32,774 nt of DNA from the NCBI GenBank assembly GCA_017471925.1, contig JAFURM010000023.1, positions 1-32,774 of the forward strand, read 5' to 3'. The position numbers were made by a program, and so were the translations under genes. Below, one piece after another: positions 1-8,352 of this stretch. The notes under the pieces are model-generated. The model worked only from the letters and a program-made list of their open reading frames with translations. It was not told the DNA's origin and ran no database searches. The first letter of the stretch is position 1, and every line of letters starts with the position of its first letter. The stretch comes from Bacteroides sp. GTDB taxonomy: Bacteria; Bacteroidota; Bacteroidia; Bacteroidales; Bacteroidaceae.

Positions 1-1241
1 ATAAAAAGTATACATTGACTTTGTCTAGCAACTATAGAGACTACATCCAAACAGCCGGTGCAAAGGTGGTGCTGGAAGGCGTGAAGCTGGCAACAGTTAC
101 AACAAAGGGTACACACTGGCACGACTATGCTCCCAAGTTTATGTGCAATGTAGACATGAACGGTGTAGATATGCTGAACAGCTTCTGCTTCGAGAAGACC
201 GCTGTCCTGAAGAACATCACAGTGGCTGCTACATGGCCGACCGAAGTATGTGCGATGTGGATTACTTCCGGTGCTGATGTGACCATCGACGGAATGACAG
301 TCAAGACAAAGCGTGGCATCAAGATTACGGACGAAGATGCTCCCGCTGCAAAGACTATTCTGAATGTATCAAACGCTACTTTCGAGACTTCTGCAAAGGC
401 TGCCATCCTGGCAACAACCAAGCATGGTGCAGACATCACATTGGAGAACATCAATATTGAAAAAGTTGAAGCCGATACCGAGAACGAAGTATGGGTAGAC
501 GAAGAACGTGCTGAGTATGCCGACCTGGTAACAGTAACCGGTGGTGATATGAAGATTGAAGGCGACGGTTACAGAAAAGCCAGTGATAATCTGTATGTTA
601 TCTGGAATGCAGACGGTATGAAATGGTTTGCCAATGAAGTGAACACAAACAAGAACTCATTCTCTGGTAAGACCGTGAAGCTGGTGGCTGACATCGACCT
701 GAACAATGAGGCATGGACACCGGTGGGTCAAACAGGTGCTACTCTGTTCAAAGGCACATTCGACGGACAGAACCACACTATCAAGAACCTGAACATAGAT
801 TCTGAAAGCCAAACAGACGGTCTCTATTCTTCAGGCTTGTTCGGTTGGGGCGAAGCCGGGGGCTTCACTGTGAAGAACGTGACAGTAGATGGTGCTACCG
901 TGAAGGGACATCATAACGTGGGCGTTATCGTGGGTTACTACTACGGTAAGGTAGACAACTGCCATGTAGTAAACGCTACCCTGAGTTGCACAATGGCCAA
1001 CAATGATGCTAACGGTGACAAGTGTGGTGCCATTGCAGGCTATGTAGGCGAAGATGCCAAGCTGACGAACTGCACGGCCAAGGATTCCAAGATTTCAGCT
1101 GGTCGTGATGCCGGTCAGATTGCCGGTGCCGCCAAGGAAGTTTGTGTGACCAACTGCTCGGCTACCAGCGTAGCCGTTACTTCCAACGGAACCGGCACCG
1201 GTGCCAACATCCGCAACGAAGTAATCGGTCGCGTACTGTAA
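1..1241 (+). CDS. GLUG-repeat surface protein, 5' truncated
   Basis: The frame is already open at the window edge (bases 3-14 read K-K-Y-T in frame), so the true start lies upstream and 412 residues are visible. The second half has GLUG-type repeats: FKGTFDGQNHTIKNL, then GLFGWGEAGGFTVKNVTV, then NVGVIVGYYYGKVDNCHV and AIAGYVG. The first half is a series of short beta-strand repeats ending in N or D, as expected for a right-handed beta-helix or adhesin-like fold. No enzymatic motif is visible. In Bacteroides, such proteins are typically exported and occur in fimbrillin clusters, which fits the DUF6562-type lipoprotein 108 bp downstream on the same strand. A role in surface adhesion or as a fimbrial accessory protein is inference. 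The signal peptide or lipobox would be upstream of the window. Confidence 0.75.
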   Translation, partial: KKYTLTLSSNYRDYIQTAGAKVVLEGVKLATVTTKGTHWHDYAPKFMCNVDMNGVDMLNSFCFEKTAVLKNITVAATWPTEVCAMWITSGADVTIDGMTVKTKRGIKITDEDAPAAKTILNVSNATFETSAKAAILATTKHGADITLENINIEKVEADTENEVWVDEERAEYADLVTVTGGDMKIEGDGYRKASDNLYVIWNADGMKWFANEVNTNKNSFSGKTVKLVADIDLNNEAWTPVGQTGATLFKGTFDGQNHTIKNLNIDSESQTDGLYSSGLFGWGEAGGFTVKNVTVDGATVKGHHNVGVIVGYYYGKVDNCHVVNATLSCTMANNDANGDKCGAIAGYVGEDAKLTNCTAKDSKISAGRDAGQIAGAAKEVCVTNCSATSVAVTSNGTGTGANIRNEVIGRVL

Positions 1242-1249
1242 CATACAAT

Positions 1250-1300
1250 CAGGCTTCTTCCCACTTCTCCGTGAGTGTGGAAGAAGTCTGATATGTTTCT
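1250..1300 (+). terminator. hairpin after GLUG gene
   Basis: Just after the stop codon, CAGGCTTCTTCCCAC (1250-1264) can pair with GTGGAAGAAGTCTG (1277-1290) apart from a G-U pair and a one-base bulge. A short T-containing tail follows. This resembles an intrinsic terminator or a processing hairpin between two co-oriented genes. The tail is not a pure T run, so termination efficiency is uncertain. Confidence 0.5.
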
Positions 1301-1349
1301 TGGACAAAGGACTCTTGATTAATCATTCAAAATTCATAAATCTATTCTT

Positions 1350-2381
1350 ATGAAAAAGTGTTTTTATTTCCTGTTTGCCATGGCAACTCTGTTGCTGATG
1401 GCTGCATCCTGCTCGCAGGATGAACTGGGAAATGCTGCTTCAAACGGTGGTGAGGTGGATGTTACCTTCACTCTGCAGCAGCAAGAAGGCGCAACCGTCA
1501 CCCGTGCTATCGGTGAAGGCACAACGGCCAAGTATCTCTACTTCGGCGCCTATCTCGATGATAACTACGTGGGAACTTTGCAGCCCGAAGGATACACGGC
1601 TGCTACTCATGTAGAGTTTGATGACAACCTGAAGGCTACCGTGAAGCTGCGTCTGGTGAAAGGACAGACGTACAAGTTCCTATTCTGGGCGCAGAGCACT
1701 CAAGATGAGACTTACTACACAGTGAACTTCGCAAACAAGACGGTAAGCGTGAACTGTACGCAAGAAAATGGCCTGAATGTCATTGATGCCAACGACGAGA
1801 AGCGTGATGCATTCTGGACTACCAGAGAGTATACCATTACCGGCCCATTGGCAGAAACCATTGAACTGAAACGCCCCTTTGCCCAGGTGAATGTGGGCAT
1901 TGAGAAGGGCGAACTGGCTGAGGCCAAGGCTGCTGGTGTGGATGTAGCCACATCTTCGTTCTACTTCAACGAGGTGGCCACTACGTTGAGCGTGTTCGAT
2001 GGCAAGGTCAGCAATCCGGCTGCCGTGCTCTATAAAACTGCCACTATTCCCGCCGAGGCCACTCCGGCTGAAGAGCTGAAGAATGTGGACGGACAGAACT
2101 ACGAGTACATAGCCATGAACTATATCCTTGTGAACGATGCGACCGAAGAAGATGCTTCCGGCAGATACGTGATGAGCGATGCTTCTTTCGCCATTCAGAC
2201 TGCGGAGAAGAGCATCAAGGAATACAAGCTTCCCAACCTGCCCGTGCGTCGCAACTGGCGTACCAATATCATCGCCAGCATCATGAGCGATGCAGCGTTC
2301 AAGATTGTAATCGACCCCATCTTTACGGATGACTATACCTATCCGGAAACCAGCAAGGAAAAACTGGAGCCTGCTACGTAG
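1350..2381 (+). CDS. fimbrillin-like lipoprotein (DUF6562 type)
   Basis: A 343-residue protein with a type II signal peptide: a hydrophobic stretch at residues 4-19 and lipobox MAASC with Cys21, so it should be lipidated and exported. The mature part begins SQDELGN and soon has VTRAIGEG, then YLYFGAYLDD and YKFLFWAQ, which I recognise as features of the DUF6562/fimbrillin-like lipoproteins of Bacteroides. The Arg in the VTRA segment resembles the Arg cleavage site used by gingipain-like proteases in Mfa/FimA-type fimbrillin maturation; this is analogy only. It follows the GLUG gene in the same orientation, and the pair may form part of a fimbria-like surface locus extending left of the window. 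The leader at 1318-1349 is AT-rich with few G residues and there is no Shine-Dalgarno site, as is usual in Bacteroides. An alternative is another Mfa-like beta-sandwich family. Confidence 0.7.
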   Translation: MKKCFYFLFAMATLLLMAASCSQDELGNAASNGGEVDVTFTLQQQEGATVTRAIGEGTTAKYLYFGAYLDDNYVGTLQPEGYTAATHVEFDDNLKATVKLRLVKGQTYKFLFWAQSTQDETYYTVNFANKTVSVNCTQENGLNVIDANDEKRDAFWTTREYTITGPLAETIELKRPFAQVNVGIEKGELAEAKAAGVDVATSSFYFNEVATTLSVFDGKVSNPAAVLYKTATIPAEATPAEELKNVDGQNYEYIAMNYILVNDATEEDASGRYVMSDASFAIQTAEKSIKEYKLPNLPVRRNWRTNIIASIMSDAAFKIVIDPIFTDDYTYPETSKEKLEPAT

Positions 2382-2445
2382 GACAATTTCGCTGTCAAGG
2401 AGTGAGCATAGAGAACGTGTTATAAATTGCGTTCGCCTCGCTTCT

Positions 2446-2517
2446 TTAGGCACGGATTACGAATAAAACGGTTTAACGGTAATTAAATCCGCGAAAGTCT
2501 GCGTAATCCGTGCCTAA
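2446..2517. repeat. 16-bp inverted repeat, family A copy 1
   Basis: TTAGGCACGGATTACG (2446-2461) and its exact reverse complement (2502-2517) flank a 40-nt loop. The element lies between the converging fimbrillin and envC genes and could act as a bidirectional terminator. The same arm sequences recur at 27612-27726 as a full pair, and as single right arms at 21291-21326 and 22599-22622, so this is a dispersed intergenic family. Confidence 0.8.
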
Positions 2518-2575
2518 ATCTGCGTTTCAACACGTAGTGCCCTTATTCAGTAATTTTTTCATCTGCTCTTTCCTT

Positions 2576-2668
2576 ATGATTTACCTTATTTCTTATCTGC
2601 TTTTCCTTTTGGTGATTTATCTGAGTGTCTACTTCCAATTGCGTCAGACGAAAAGCACGGAAGAGTAA
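2576..2668 (+). CDS. possible 30-aa membrane protein
   Basis: An ATG at 2576 opens a 30-codon frame ending in TAA at 2666-2668. The product would be a single hydrophobic helix (residues 1-20, starting MIYLISYLLFLLVIYLSVYF) followed by the polar tail QLRQTKSTEE. This layout is typical of real small single-pass membrane proteins, and the frame uses most of the otherwise empty gap between a repeat and the envC end. A weak -7-like TAATTTTT is at 2551, but no clear -33 is visible. Nothing identifies a function. A random hydrophobic frame in T-rich DNA is the main alternative. Confidence 0.35.
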   Translation: MIYLISYLLFLLVIYLSVYFQLRQTKSTEE

Positions 2669-2692
2669 GAGCCTGTTTCTCCTTGCCAATCC

Positions 2693-3973
2693 CTATCGGT
2701 TGAGCCACGGTTCGGGGTTCAGTTTCTCTTTCTCTTTGCGGAGTTGGAAGTGGAGGACGGTGCGTCGGCCGTCCGCGGGGTCGGAGAAGACGGTGCCGAT
2801 GGCTTGTTTGGTGGTGACGTTGTCGCCCTGCTTCACGGAGGCGGAGGAGAGGTTGCAGTAGACCGAGATGTAGGCTCCGTGGCGGATGAGGATGTTGAAG
2901 AGTCCGTTCAGCTTGAAGACGGCGGCCACCTTGCCGTTGAAGATGGCGCGTGCCTTTGCGCCGGGTTTGCCTTGGATGTCGATACCTTTATTGTCTAACT
3001 TCACGTTGCGCAGGCCTTCCACGGCATACTGGCCGTAGTGGCTGGTGATGATGTAGGCTCCGCTGATGGGCATGGGCAGTTTGCCCCGGTTGCTGGCGAA
3101 GTCGCTGGAGAGTTCACGGTCGGCCTTGCTCATGGTGTAGCCGTCCATGGGCGTTTTGCTTTTGGCGGAAGATTTGCCCTTGCTGTTCTTGCTGCTCTTG
3201 GAAGACTTGCGCGCTTCGGCTTCGGCCCGCTTGCGTGCCTTCTCTATCTCCTCGGCGATGAGGCGGTCGATGCGTGCGTTGAGCTGGTTGGCCTCCTTGC
3301 GCTTCTTGTTGATTTCGTTCTGCAGGCCACGCTGTTTCTTCTTCAGGTTGGCCACGATGGCTTTCTTCTCCTTTTCCTGTGTTTCCAGCTTGCTCTTTTC
3401 GGCCTCGCGTTCCTTCAGCAGTTTCTCCTTGGCAGCCTTGGTCCGTTTCAGTTCGGCCTGTTTCTTGCTCACCTGCTCCTGCTTCTTCAGAATCTCTTCG
3501 CCTTGCAGGCGTTGGTAGGTGGCATATTCGCGCACATACCTCAGGCGGCGGTAGGTCTGTGCCAGGTTGTCGGCCGAGAAGATGAACATCAGTTTCTCCT
3601 GAATGGTGCGGTTCTTGTAGAGGTATTGCACGGAGGCGTCATATCGTCTTTTCTTCACCTTGAGATCCTGCTTCAGGTTGTTGAGCTGTCGGTTCAGGGT
3701 GGTGAGTTGCCGCTCTATGACGGCCATGTCGTTGTTGATAGTGGCAATGTATCGCCGGCGTTCCTCTATCTGTCCCGTCAGCAGGGCCAGTCCACCCAGC
3801 TGGCTGCCCACGCTCTTCTTGGTGCTCTTCAGCAGCGATTCGGTCTCGGCAATCTGTTTTTGCAGGTCGCCGCGCTTGTTTTCCAGCTCCTTGATCAGCT
3901 TGTCGGACGACTGAGCCTGGAGGAGTGCCGGGAGGCAAAGGAGGAAGAACAGCAGTGGGAGTAGTGGTTTCAT
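2693..3973 (-). CDS. EnvC-like murein hydrolase activator (degenerate LytM)
   Basis: The 426-residue protein has a cleavable signal peptide (residues 1-20), a long charged coiled coil (about 25-250, rich in K, E, Q and R), a low-complexity S/K linker (RKSSKSSKNSKGKSS) and a C-terminal LytM/peptidase M23 domain (about 310-426). The metal-binding motifs are degraded. The first His of HxGxD is Asn in NKGIDI, the YxH position is Asn in YCNLSS, and HLHF is VLHF. Such loss is known in EnvC and other LytM activators, which switch on amidases rather than cut peptidoglycan. It is the last gene of the dut-TPR-DUF4292-envC run, separated from the DUF4292 gene by 33 nt that read on the coding strand as G-free CATT-type 7-mers. 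The amidase partner is not in the window. Confidence 0.88.
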   Translation of the reverse strand: MKPLLPLLFFLLCLPALLQAQSSDKLIKELENKRGDLQKQIAETESLLKSTKKSVGSQLGGLALLTGQIEERRRYIATINNDMAVIERQLTTLNRQLNNLKQDLKVKKRRYDASVQYLYKNRTIQEKLMFIFSADNLAQTYRRLRYVREYATYQRLQGEEILKKQEQVSKKQAELKRTKAAKEKLLKEREAEKSKLETQEKEKKAIVANLKKKQRGLQNEINKKRKEANQLNARIDRLIAEEIEKARKRAEAEARKSSKSSKNSKGKSSAKSKTPMDGYTMSKADRELSSDFASNRGKLPMPISGAYIITSHYGQYAVEGLRNVKLDNKGIDIQGKPGAKARAIFNGKVAAVFKLNGLFNILIRHGAYISVYCNLSSASVKQGDNVTTKQAIGTVFSDPADGRRTVLHFQLRKEKEKLNPEPWLNR

Positions 3974-4006
3974 GAAGAAATGGGATAATGAATAATGAAA
4001 GAATGG

Positions 4007-4606
4007 TTACAGGCTGAGCAACATCTCCAGCATGGCGGCGGGCTCCACCTCTTTATATTTGTCGGAGAGTTGGGTGGGAGAGGGCGGCTGGGTGTCTTCC
4101 GAAAATCCGGAGAGCTCTATCTGTCCCTTCTGCAGGTTGGGCAGGCCGATGTCGCTGCCGGTGATGATACGGTTGCCGTTGGGTCGGGAGGCGGCCAGTA
4201 TCAGCTCTTGCAGCCGGGCGAAGTCGGCGCTTTGGGGGGCCAGCCGCTTCATCTCTTCATGCGTGGTGCGTGCATATCGGCGGTTCATGCGGTCGATGAG
4301 GAGGATGCCTTCGGGGGTAATCTCCATGCGGGCCACCTCACTGCGCAGGATGGGCATCAGGAAGGAGAGTTGCAGCAGCTCGCCGCTCTTCAGCTTCATG
4401 GTGCCGTTCACGCTGAGCACGGCTTCCTGATGGGGCACGCTGAGCAGCAGCTTGGCCGACAGGCAGGGCACTGCGGCTTCTGTCGCAGGGAGGCTGCTCT
4501 CGGCTTTTCTGGTGGTGTGGCAGGCTCCGAGAGAGAGGAGGGCCAACAGTGTCAGACAGACGGTGCGCAGGGCGCGGGCGGATGTGTGTGTGCGGTGTGG
4601 TGTCAT
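4007..4606 (-). CDS. DUF4292 lipoprotein
   Basis: A 199-residue protein with a signal peptide ending in lipobox LSLGAC (Cys near residue 29), followed by the polar TTRKAESS segment. The body has alternating hydrophobic strands (LLLSVPHQEAVLSVNGTMKL, LLQLSFLMPILRSEVARMEI) that I recognise as DUF4292, a Bacteroidetes family resembling the LolA/LolB lipoprotein-carrier fold. Binding of a lipid or lipoprotein in the envelope is inferred from that resemblance. Its start overlaps the stop of the upstream TPR gene as ATGA (4603-4606), which indicates translational coupling and supports this start codon. It sits between a TPR protein and an EnvC-like protein, a common order in Bacteroides. Confidence 0.85.
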   Translation of the reverse strand: MTPHRTHTSARALRTVCLTLLALLSLGACHTTRKAESSLPATEAAVPCLSAKLLLSVPHQEAVLSVNGTMKLKSGELLQLSFLMPILRSEVARMEITPEGILLIDRMNRRYARTTHEEMKRLAPQSADFARLQELILAASRPNGNRIITGSDIGLPNLQKGQIELSGFSEDTQPPSPTQLSDKYKEVEPAAMLEMLLSL

Positions 4607-6465
4607 TCGGCAATGTATCTTTTTTCTCGTATCTTGCGTTTCAGGGTCTTGGACTCACTGCCCATCTGTTGGGCCTGCTTCCAATGCTTCAGGGCACTCT
4701 CCATGTCACCGGTCATGGCGTGTATGTCACCACAGTGTTCCACGATGACGTCGCTCTCCCCGCCGCCGTTCTTCATCGCTTCGTCGATGTAGATACGTGC
4801 TTCGGTGTAGTTCCCTTTCTCGAAGAGAATCCAGGCATAGGTGTCTAAGTAGGTGGAGTTTTGCGGCTCGGCTTTCACGGTCTTGTAGCTCATCTCCTCG
4901 GCCTTGTCCAGGTCGCGTCGCTCCACGGAGAGATAGTAGGCATAGTTGTTCAGGGTGCCGATGTTCTCGGGGTTGTATTGCAGAGCCGATTCATAGGCTT
5001 CGTATGCCTTGTCGTTCATCTCCTTGCTGTGATAGGAGTCGCCCAGTATGCCGTAGAAGTCAGACACCAGTTTCCTGTCGCTTTCGCGGGTCACCCTTTC
5101 CAGTGCCCGCCGGCAGGTGAGTATGGCATCATCGGTGCGCTCGGCCTGATTGTAGCAGATGGCCAGATAGAAGTAGAACTCCAGCATCTCGGGGTTGGCT
5201 TCCACGCCCCCTTCGCACAGGTTGGTCAGGGCGGGATAGTCCTCCTTGCGCACGGCTTCGCCCAGCAGGGTCATGCGTGCGGCGGTGTTGGTGGGGTCTA
5301 TGTCGAGCACCTGTTTCAGCACGGGCATAGCCTTGTCGTTCATCTCCTTGGAGAGCAGGTATTGGGCATAGAGCAGGGGTAGGCGGGCATCTTCAGGCTC
5401 CTGCGCCATGATGCGGTCAAAGAGGGCGATGATGCGCAGGCTGTCCGGATCGGTCTGTTCGTTCTGTATCACGATTTGGCGCATGACGTTCAGCTTTATC
5501 TCCGGCTCCACCTTCCGGTTCAGCAGCAGTGCCTCCAACTGCTGCTCGTGGAGTTCCTTCTGTTCCGTCTCTTCGTAGTAGTCGGCCAGGGCATACATGG
5601 CCTGTGCGTTGTCCGGTTCCTCTTTCAGCACCTTCTGGTAGAGGCTGTAGGCTTCGTCGGGCTTCCCGCTCTGCATCAGCACCTCTCCCAGGATGACCTG
5701 ATAGCGGTTCTCCAGGGGGTATTCCTCGGCCAGTGCCCTGATTTCGCGCAGGGCGTTCTCGTTGTCCTCCTTTTGCAGGTAGATGCGCAGTTTTTCCATG
5801 CTGAACTGCTCGTTCTTGCCCGTCTTCTCCTCCAGACGGTTCAGGATGGCGATGAGCTTGTCGTACTCTTTCTGGCTGTTGTAGATGTCCAGCAGGGTGT
5901 AATAGGGGTCGGTCTTTCCTTCGAAGCGTACGGTCATGCTCTCCAGCAGTTCGGTGGCCTTTTCCTGCTCTTTCTGCTTCAGGTAGATGTTGGCCAGCGC
6001 CTGGCTGTACCAGTAGTTGTCGGGGTCGCCTGCCACGGTCTGTTCCAAGGCGGTCATGGCGCGGTCGTCCTGCTTCAGATAGCTGTAATACTGGGCCAGT
6101 TCATAGAGGGCTGTGGGTGCGGCGGGGTCTATCCGGAGGCAGTGCTGCAACAGGTCATAGGCGGCCGCATGGTTGCGCTGCTCCTTCTGGCGGATGGCCT
6201 CCAGGTAGTAGTAGTCATAGCGTCGTTGCTCCTCGGGAGTGAGGCGGGCGTTCCCCTTCCGGTTCTTGCCTGCTTTCTTCTTGCTTTTCCGTTGCTTTCC
6301 CGACTTTCCCTTCGGCTCCTTGTCTGCAGGGGTCGTGGCGGTTGCCGGGAGGGCGTGGTCCGCTTCCTGCCCGATGACGATGGAGTGTCCGTCGGCCGGC
6401 AGGCTACCCATGAGGGCTGCCAGCAGGAGTCCTATGTACAGTTTCAGTCTCATATCGCTTTTCAT
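4603..6465 (-). CDS. TPR-repeat envelope protein
   Basis: From the ATG at 6465 the product is 620 residues. It opens [20 protein letters not shown], a signal peptide, then a very basic K/R linker ([20 protein letters not shown]), then roughly ten or more tetratricopeptide repeats to the C terminus, for example [40 protein letters not shown] and [20 protein letters not shown]. TPRs are protein-protein scaffolds and no catalytic motif is present. The longer open frame back to 6630 overlaps dut out of frame and encodes Arg-rich nonsense. The ATG at 6465 overlaps the dut stop as ATGA, so I chose it; MRLK at 6453 is the alternative. Location in the periplasm or on the outer membrane is inferred from the signal peptide and neighbours. 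Confidence 0.85.
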   Translation of the reverse strand: MKSDMRLKLYIGLLLAALMGSLPADGHSIVIGQEADHALPATATTPADKEPKGKSGKQRKSKKKAGKNRKGNARLTPEEQRRYDYYYLEAIRQKEQRNHAAAYDLLQHCLRIDPAAPTALYELAQYYSYLKQDDRAMTALEQTVAGDPDNYWYSQALANIYLKQKEQEKATELLESMTVRFEGKTDPYYTLLDIYNSQKEYDKLIAILNRLEEKTGKNEQFSMEKLRIYLQKEDNENALREIRALAEEYPLENRYQVILGEVLMQSGKPDEAYSLYQKVLKEEPDNAQAMYALADYYEETEQKELHEQQLEALLLNRKVEPEIKLNVMRQIVIQNEQTDPDSLRIIALFDRIMAQEPEDARLPLLYAQYLLSKEMNDKAMPVLKQVLDIDPTNTAARMTLLGEAVRKEDYPALTNLCEGGVEANPEMLEFYFYLAICYNQAERTDDAILTCRRALERVTRESDRKLVSDFYGILGDSYHSKEMNDKAYEAYESALQYNPENIGTLNNYAYYLSVERRDLDKAEEMSYKTVKAEPQNSTYLDTYAWILFEKGNYTEARIYIDEAMKNGGGESDVIVEHCGDIHAMTGDMESALKHWKQAQQMGSESKTLKRKIREKRYIAE

Positions 6466-6896
6466 TTCTTTCCAGTATGCCCGAATCCGCCGGCTCCGCG
6501 CTCGGTCTCGTCCAGCGTCTCCACCTCTTGCCAGACGGCCTGTTCGTGGCGGGCAATGACCATCTGGGCGATGCGCTCGCCGTCTTCGATAACAAACGGC
6601 TCGTTGGAAAGGTTTACAAGGATGACGCACACCTCGCCCCGATAGTCGGCGTCTACCGTTCCGGGTGAGTTCAGCACGGTGATGCCCTTCTTGATGGCCA
6701 GGCCGCTGCGGGGGCGCACCTGCGCTTCATATCCCGGAGGCAGGGCCATGTAGAGCCCGGTGGGCACCAGGCAACGCTGCAGGGGCTGCAGGGTGATGGG
6801 GGTTGAGAGGTTGGCTCTGAGGTCCATGCCGGCCGAGAGAGAGGTGGCGTAGTCGGGAAGCGGGTGCTTCGATTTATTGATGATTTGTACAGTCAT
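6462..6896 (-). CDS. dut: dUTP diphosphatase
   Basis: A 144-residue trimeric-type dUTPase with all five motifs: SAGMDLRA (1), RPRSGLA (2), [11 protein letters not shown] (3, with the catalytic Asp and the uracil-gating Tyr), GERIAQMV (4) and the C-terminal [10 protein letters not shown] (5, the P-loop-like flap). It hydrolyses dUTP to dUMP and PPi, keeping uracil out of DNA and feeding thymidylate synthesis. It is the first gene of the minus-strand run towards envC. dgt, another dNTP hydrolase, diverges from it across 123 bp. Length is normal and all catalytic residues are present. Confidence 0.97.
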   Translation of the reverse strand: MTVQIINKSKHPLPDYATSLSAGMDLRANLSTPITLQPLQRCLVPTGLYMALPPGYEAQVRPRSGLAIKKGITVLNSPGTVDADYRGEVCVILVNLSNEPFVIEDGERIAQMVIARHEQAVWQEVETLDETERGAGGFGHTGKK

Positions 6897-6933
6897 GGGG
6901 CGATGCTATTCGTCTGTTTGGTTAATTAATGGG

Positions 6934-6941
6934 CGAAAGTA
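6934..6941 (-). promoter_or_regulatory. candidate -7 element for dut operon
   Basis: On the minus strand TACTTTCG differs by one base from the Bacteroidetes -7 consensus TAnnTTTG and lies about 40 nt upstream of the dut start. No TTTG is found 19-21 nt further upstream, so support is weak. Confidence 0.3.
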
Positions 6942-6964
6942 CGGAATTTATAGCAAAATAATGA

Positions 6965-6972
6965 TACATTTG
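6965..6972 (+). promoter_or_regulatory. candidate -7 element for dgt
   Basis: TACATTTG is a perfect match to TAnnTTTG, 47 nt upstream of the dgt ATG. The -33 TTTG is not seen at the expected spacing, so only the -7 half is supported. Confidence 0.45.
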
Positions 6973-7019
6973 CAGTTAAATTATAAAAAGTCGCTTGTTT
7001 GCACTAACAATAGAAGCTC

Positions 7020-8348
7020 ATGATGGACTGGACACGCCTTCTCTCGGCCAAACGCTTTGGCTTGGAAGAATTTCATAAGGAACACAGCGAGAACCGCTCG
7101 GAGTTCCAGCGCGATTACGACAGGCTGATTTTCTCGGCCCCTTTCCGCCGCCTGCAGAACAAGACGCAGGTCTTCCCCCTGCCGGGCAGCATCTTTGTTC
7201 ACAACCGCCTGACTCACAGTCTGGAGGTCTCCTGTGTGGGTCGCTCTTTGGGCGATGCGGTCAGCCGCAGCCTCTTGCGCCTGCATCCCGAGCTGGCCGC
7301 TTCCTATCTGGCAGAAATCGGCTCCATCGTTTCGGCCGCCTGCCTGGCCCATGACCTGGGCAATCCTCCCTTCGGACATTCGGGCGAGCGGGCCATCTCC
7401 ACCTTCTTCTCCGAGGGAAAGGGGTTGGCGCTGAAGCCACACCTCACGGAGCCCCAGTGGGAAGACTTCACCCACTTTGAAGGCAACGCCAACGCCTTTC
7501 GCCTGCTGACCCATCGCTTTGAGGGGCGGCGCAAGGGAGGCTTTGTCCTGACCTATTCCACCCTGGCCAGCATCGTGAAATATCCCTTCTCCTCCTCCCT
7601 TGCCGGCAAGAAGTCCAAGTTCGGCTTCTTCACTACCGAGGAGGAGAGCTACCGCTGCATTGCCGATGAGTTGGGGATAAAGCGTCTGAACGATGCCCCG
7701 CTGAAGTATGCCCGCCACCCGCTGGTCTATCTGGTGGAGGCGGCCGATGACATCTGCTACCAGATGATGGACATTGAAGATGCCCACAAACTGAAGATTC
7801 TCACCACGCAGGAGACCAAGGAGCTCTTCATGGCCTATTTCGGCGAAGAGCGCAAGGCGCAGATATTGCGGACGTGCGCCATTGTGAGCGACGTGAATGA
7901 GCAGATTGCCTACTTGCGCTCCTGCGTCATCGGACTGCTCATCGACGAGTGCGGGCGTGTGTTCGTGGAGAACGAGGCGGCCATCCTGGACGGCACCTTC
8001 GAGGGCAGTCTCATCAAGCACATCTCTCCCTATCCGGCCGCGGCCTACAGCCGTTGCGCCACGCTCTCCTTAGAGAAAATCTATCGTTCGCGCGACGTGC
8101 TGGACATTGAACTGGCCGGTTTCCGCATCATCAGCACCCTGCTGGAACTGATGATAGAAGCCGTCACCTCGCCCGAAAAGGCCTATTCGCAGCTGCTCAT
8201 CAACCGCGTGTCGGGCCAGTACAACATAAAAGCGCCTGTACTCTATGAAAGAATACAGGCGGTATTGGATTACATCTCGGGCATGACCGATGTCTTTGCC
8301 CTTGACCTCTATCGCAAGATTAACGGTAACAGCCTGCCGGCTGTCTGA
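7020..8348 (+). CDS. dgt: dGTP triphosphohydrolase (HD domain)
   Basis: The 442-residue HD-domain protein shows the metal-binding set of dNTP triphosphohydrolases: THSLEV (His66), AHDLGNPPFGHSGER (His111-Asp112) and VEAADDICYQMMDIEDAH (Asp243/244). The N-terminal segment FSAPFRRLQNKTQVFPLPGSIFVHNRLTHS is typical of Dgt. It should hydrolyse dGTP, and perhaps other dNTPs, to the nucleoside plus triphosphate, affecting the dNTP pool together with the divergent dut. It starts MMDW, and either ATG (7020 or 7023) may be used. Its stop lies only 4 bp from the convergent glsB stop, so the two transcripts must overlap at their 3' ends. Confidence 0.93.
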   Translation: MMDWTRLLSAKRFGLEEFHKEHSENRSEFQRDYDRLIFSAPFRRLQNKTQVFPLPGSIFVHNRLTHSLEVSCVGRSLGDAVSRSLLRLHPELAASYLAEIGSIVSAACLAHDLGNPPFGHSGERAISTFFSEGKGLALKPHLTEPQWEDFTHFEGNANAFRLLTHRFEGRRKGGFVLTYSTLASIVKYPFSSSLAGKKSKFGFFTTEEESYRCIADELGIKRLNDAPLKYARHPLVYLVEAADDICYQMMDIEDAHKLKILTTQETKELFMAYFGEERKAQILRTCAIVSDVNEQIAYLRSCVIGLLIDECGRVFVENEAAILDGTFEGSLIKHISPYPAAAYSRCATLSLEKIYRSRDVLDIELAGFRIISTLLELMIEAVTSPEKAYSQLLINRVSGQYNIKAPVLYERIQAVLDYISGMTDVFALDLYRKINGNSLPAV

Positions 8349-8352
8349 AAGC

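Noticed and set aside
15-17. TTG at 15 as the start of the GLUG protein
   Set aside because: The frame is open to the window edge and the sequence at this point is mid-domain with no signal peptide, so the gene begins upstream.
3038-3964. Plus-strand frame opposite envC
   Set aside because: The hydrophobic L/F/A-rich translation is the mirror of K/E/Q-rich coiled-coil codons; the minus strand has a signal peptide and a LytM domain.
5476-6645. Long plus-strand open frame opposite the TPR gene
   Set aside because: The translation is L/V/Q-rich with no family features, while the minus strand has clear TPR repeats and an ATGA overlap with dut.
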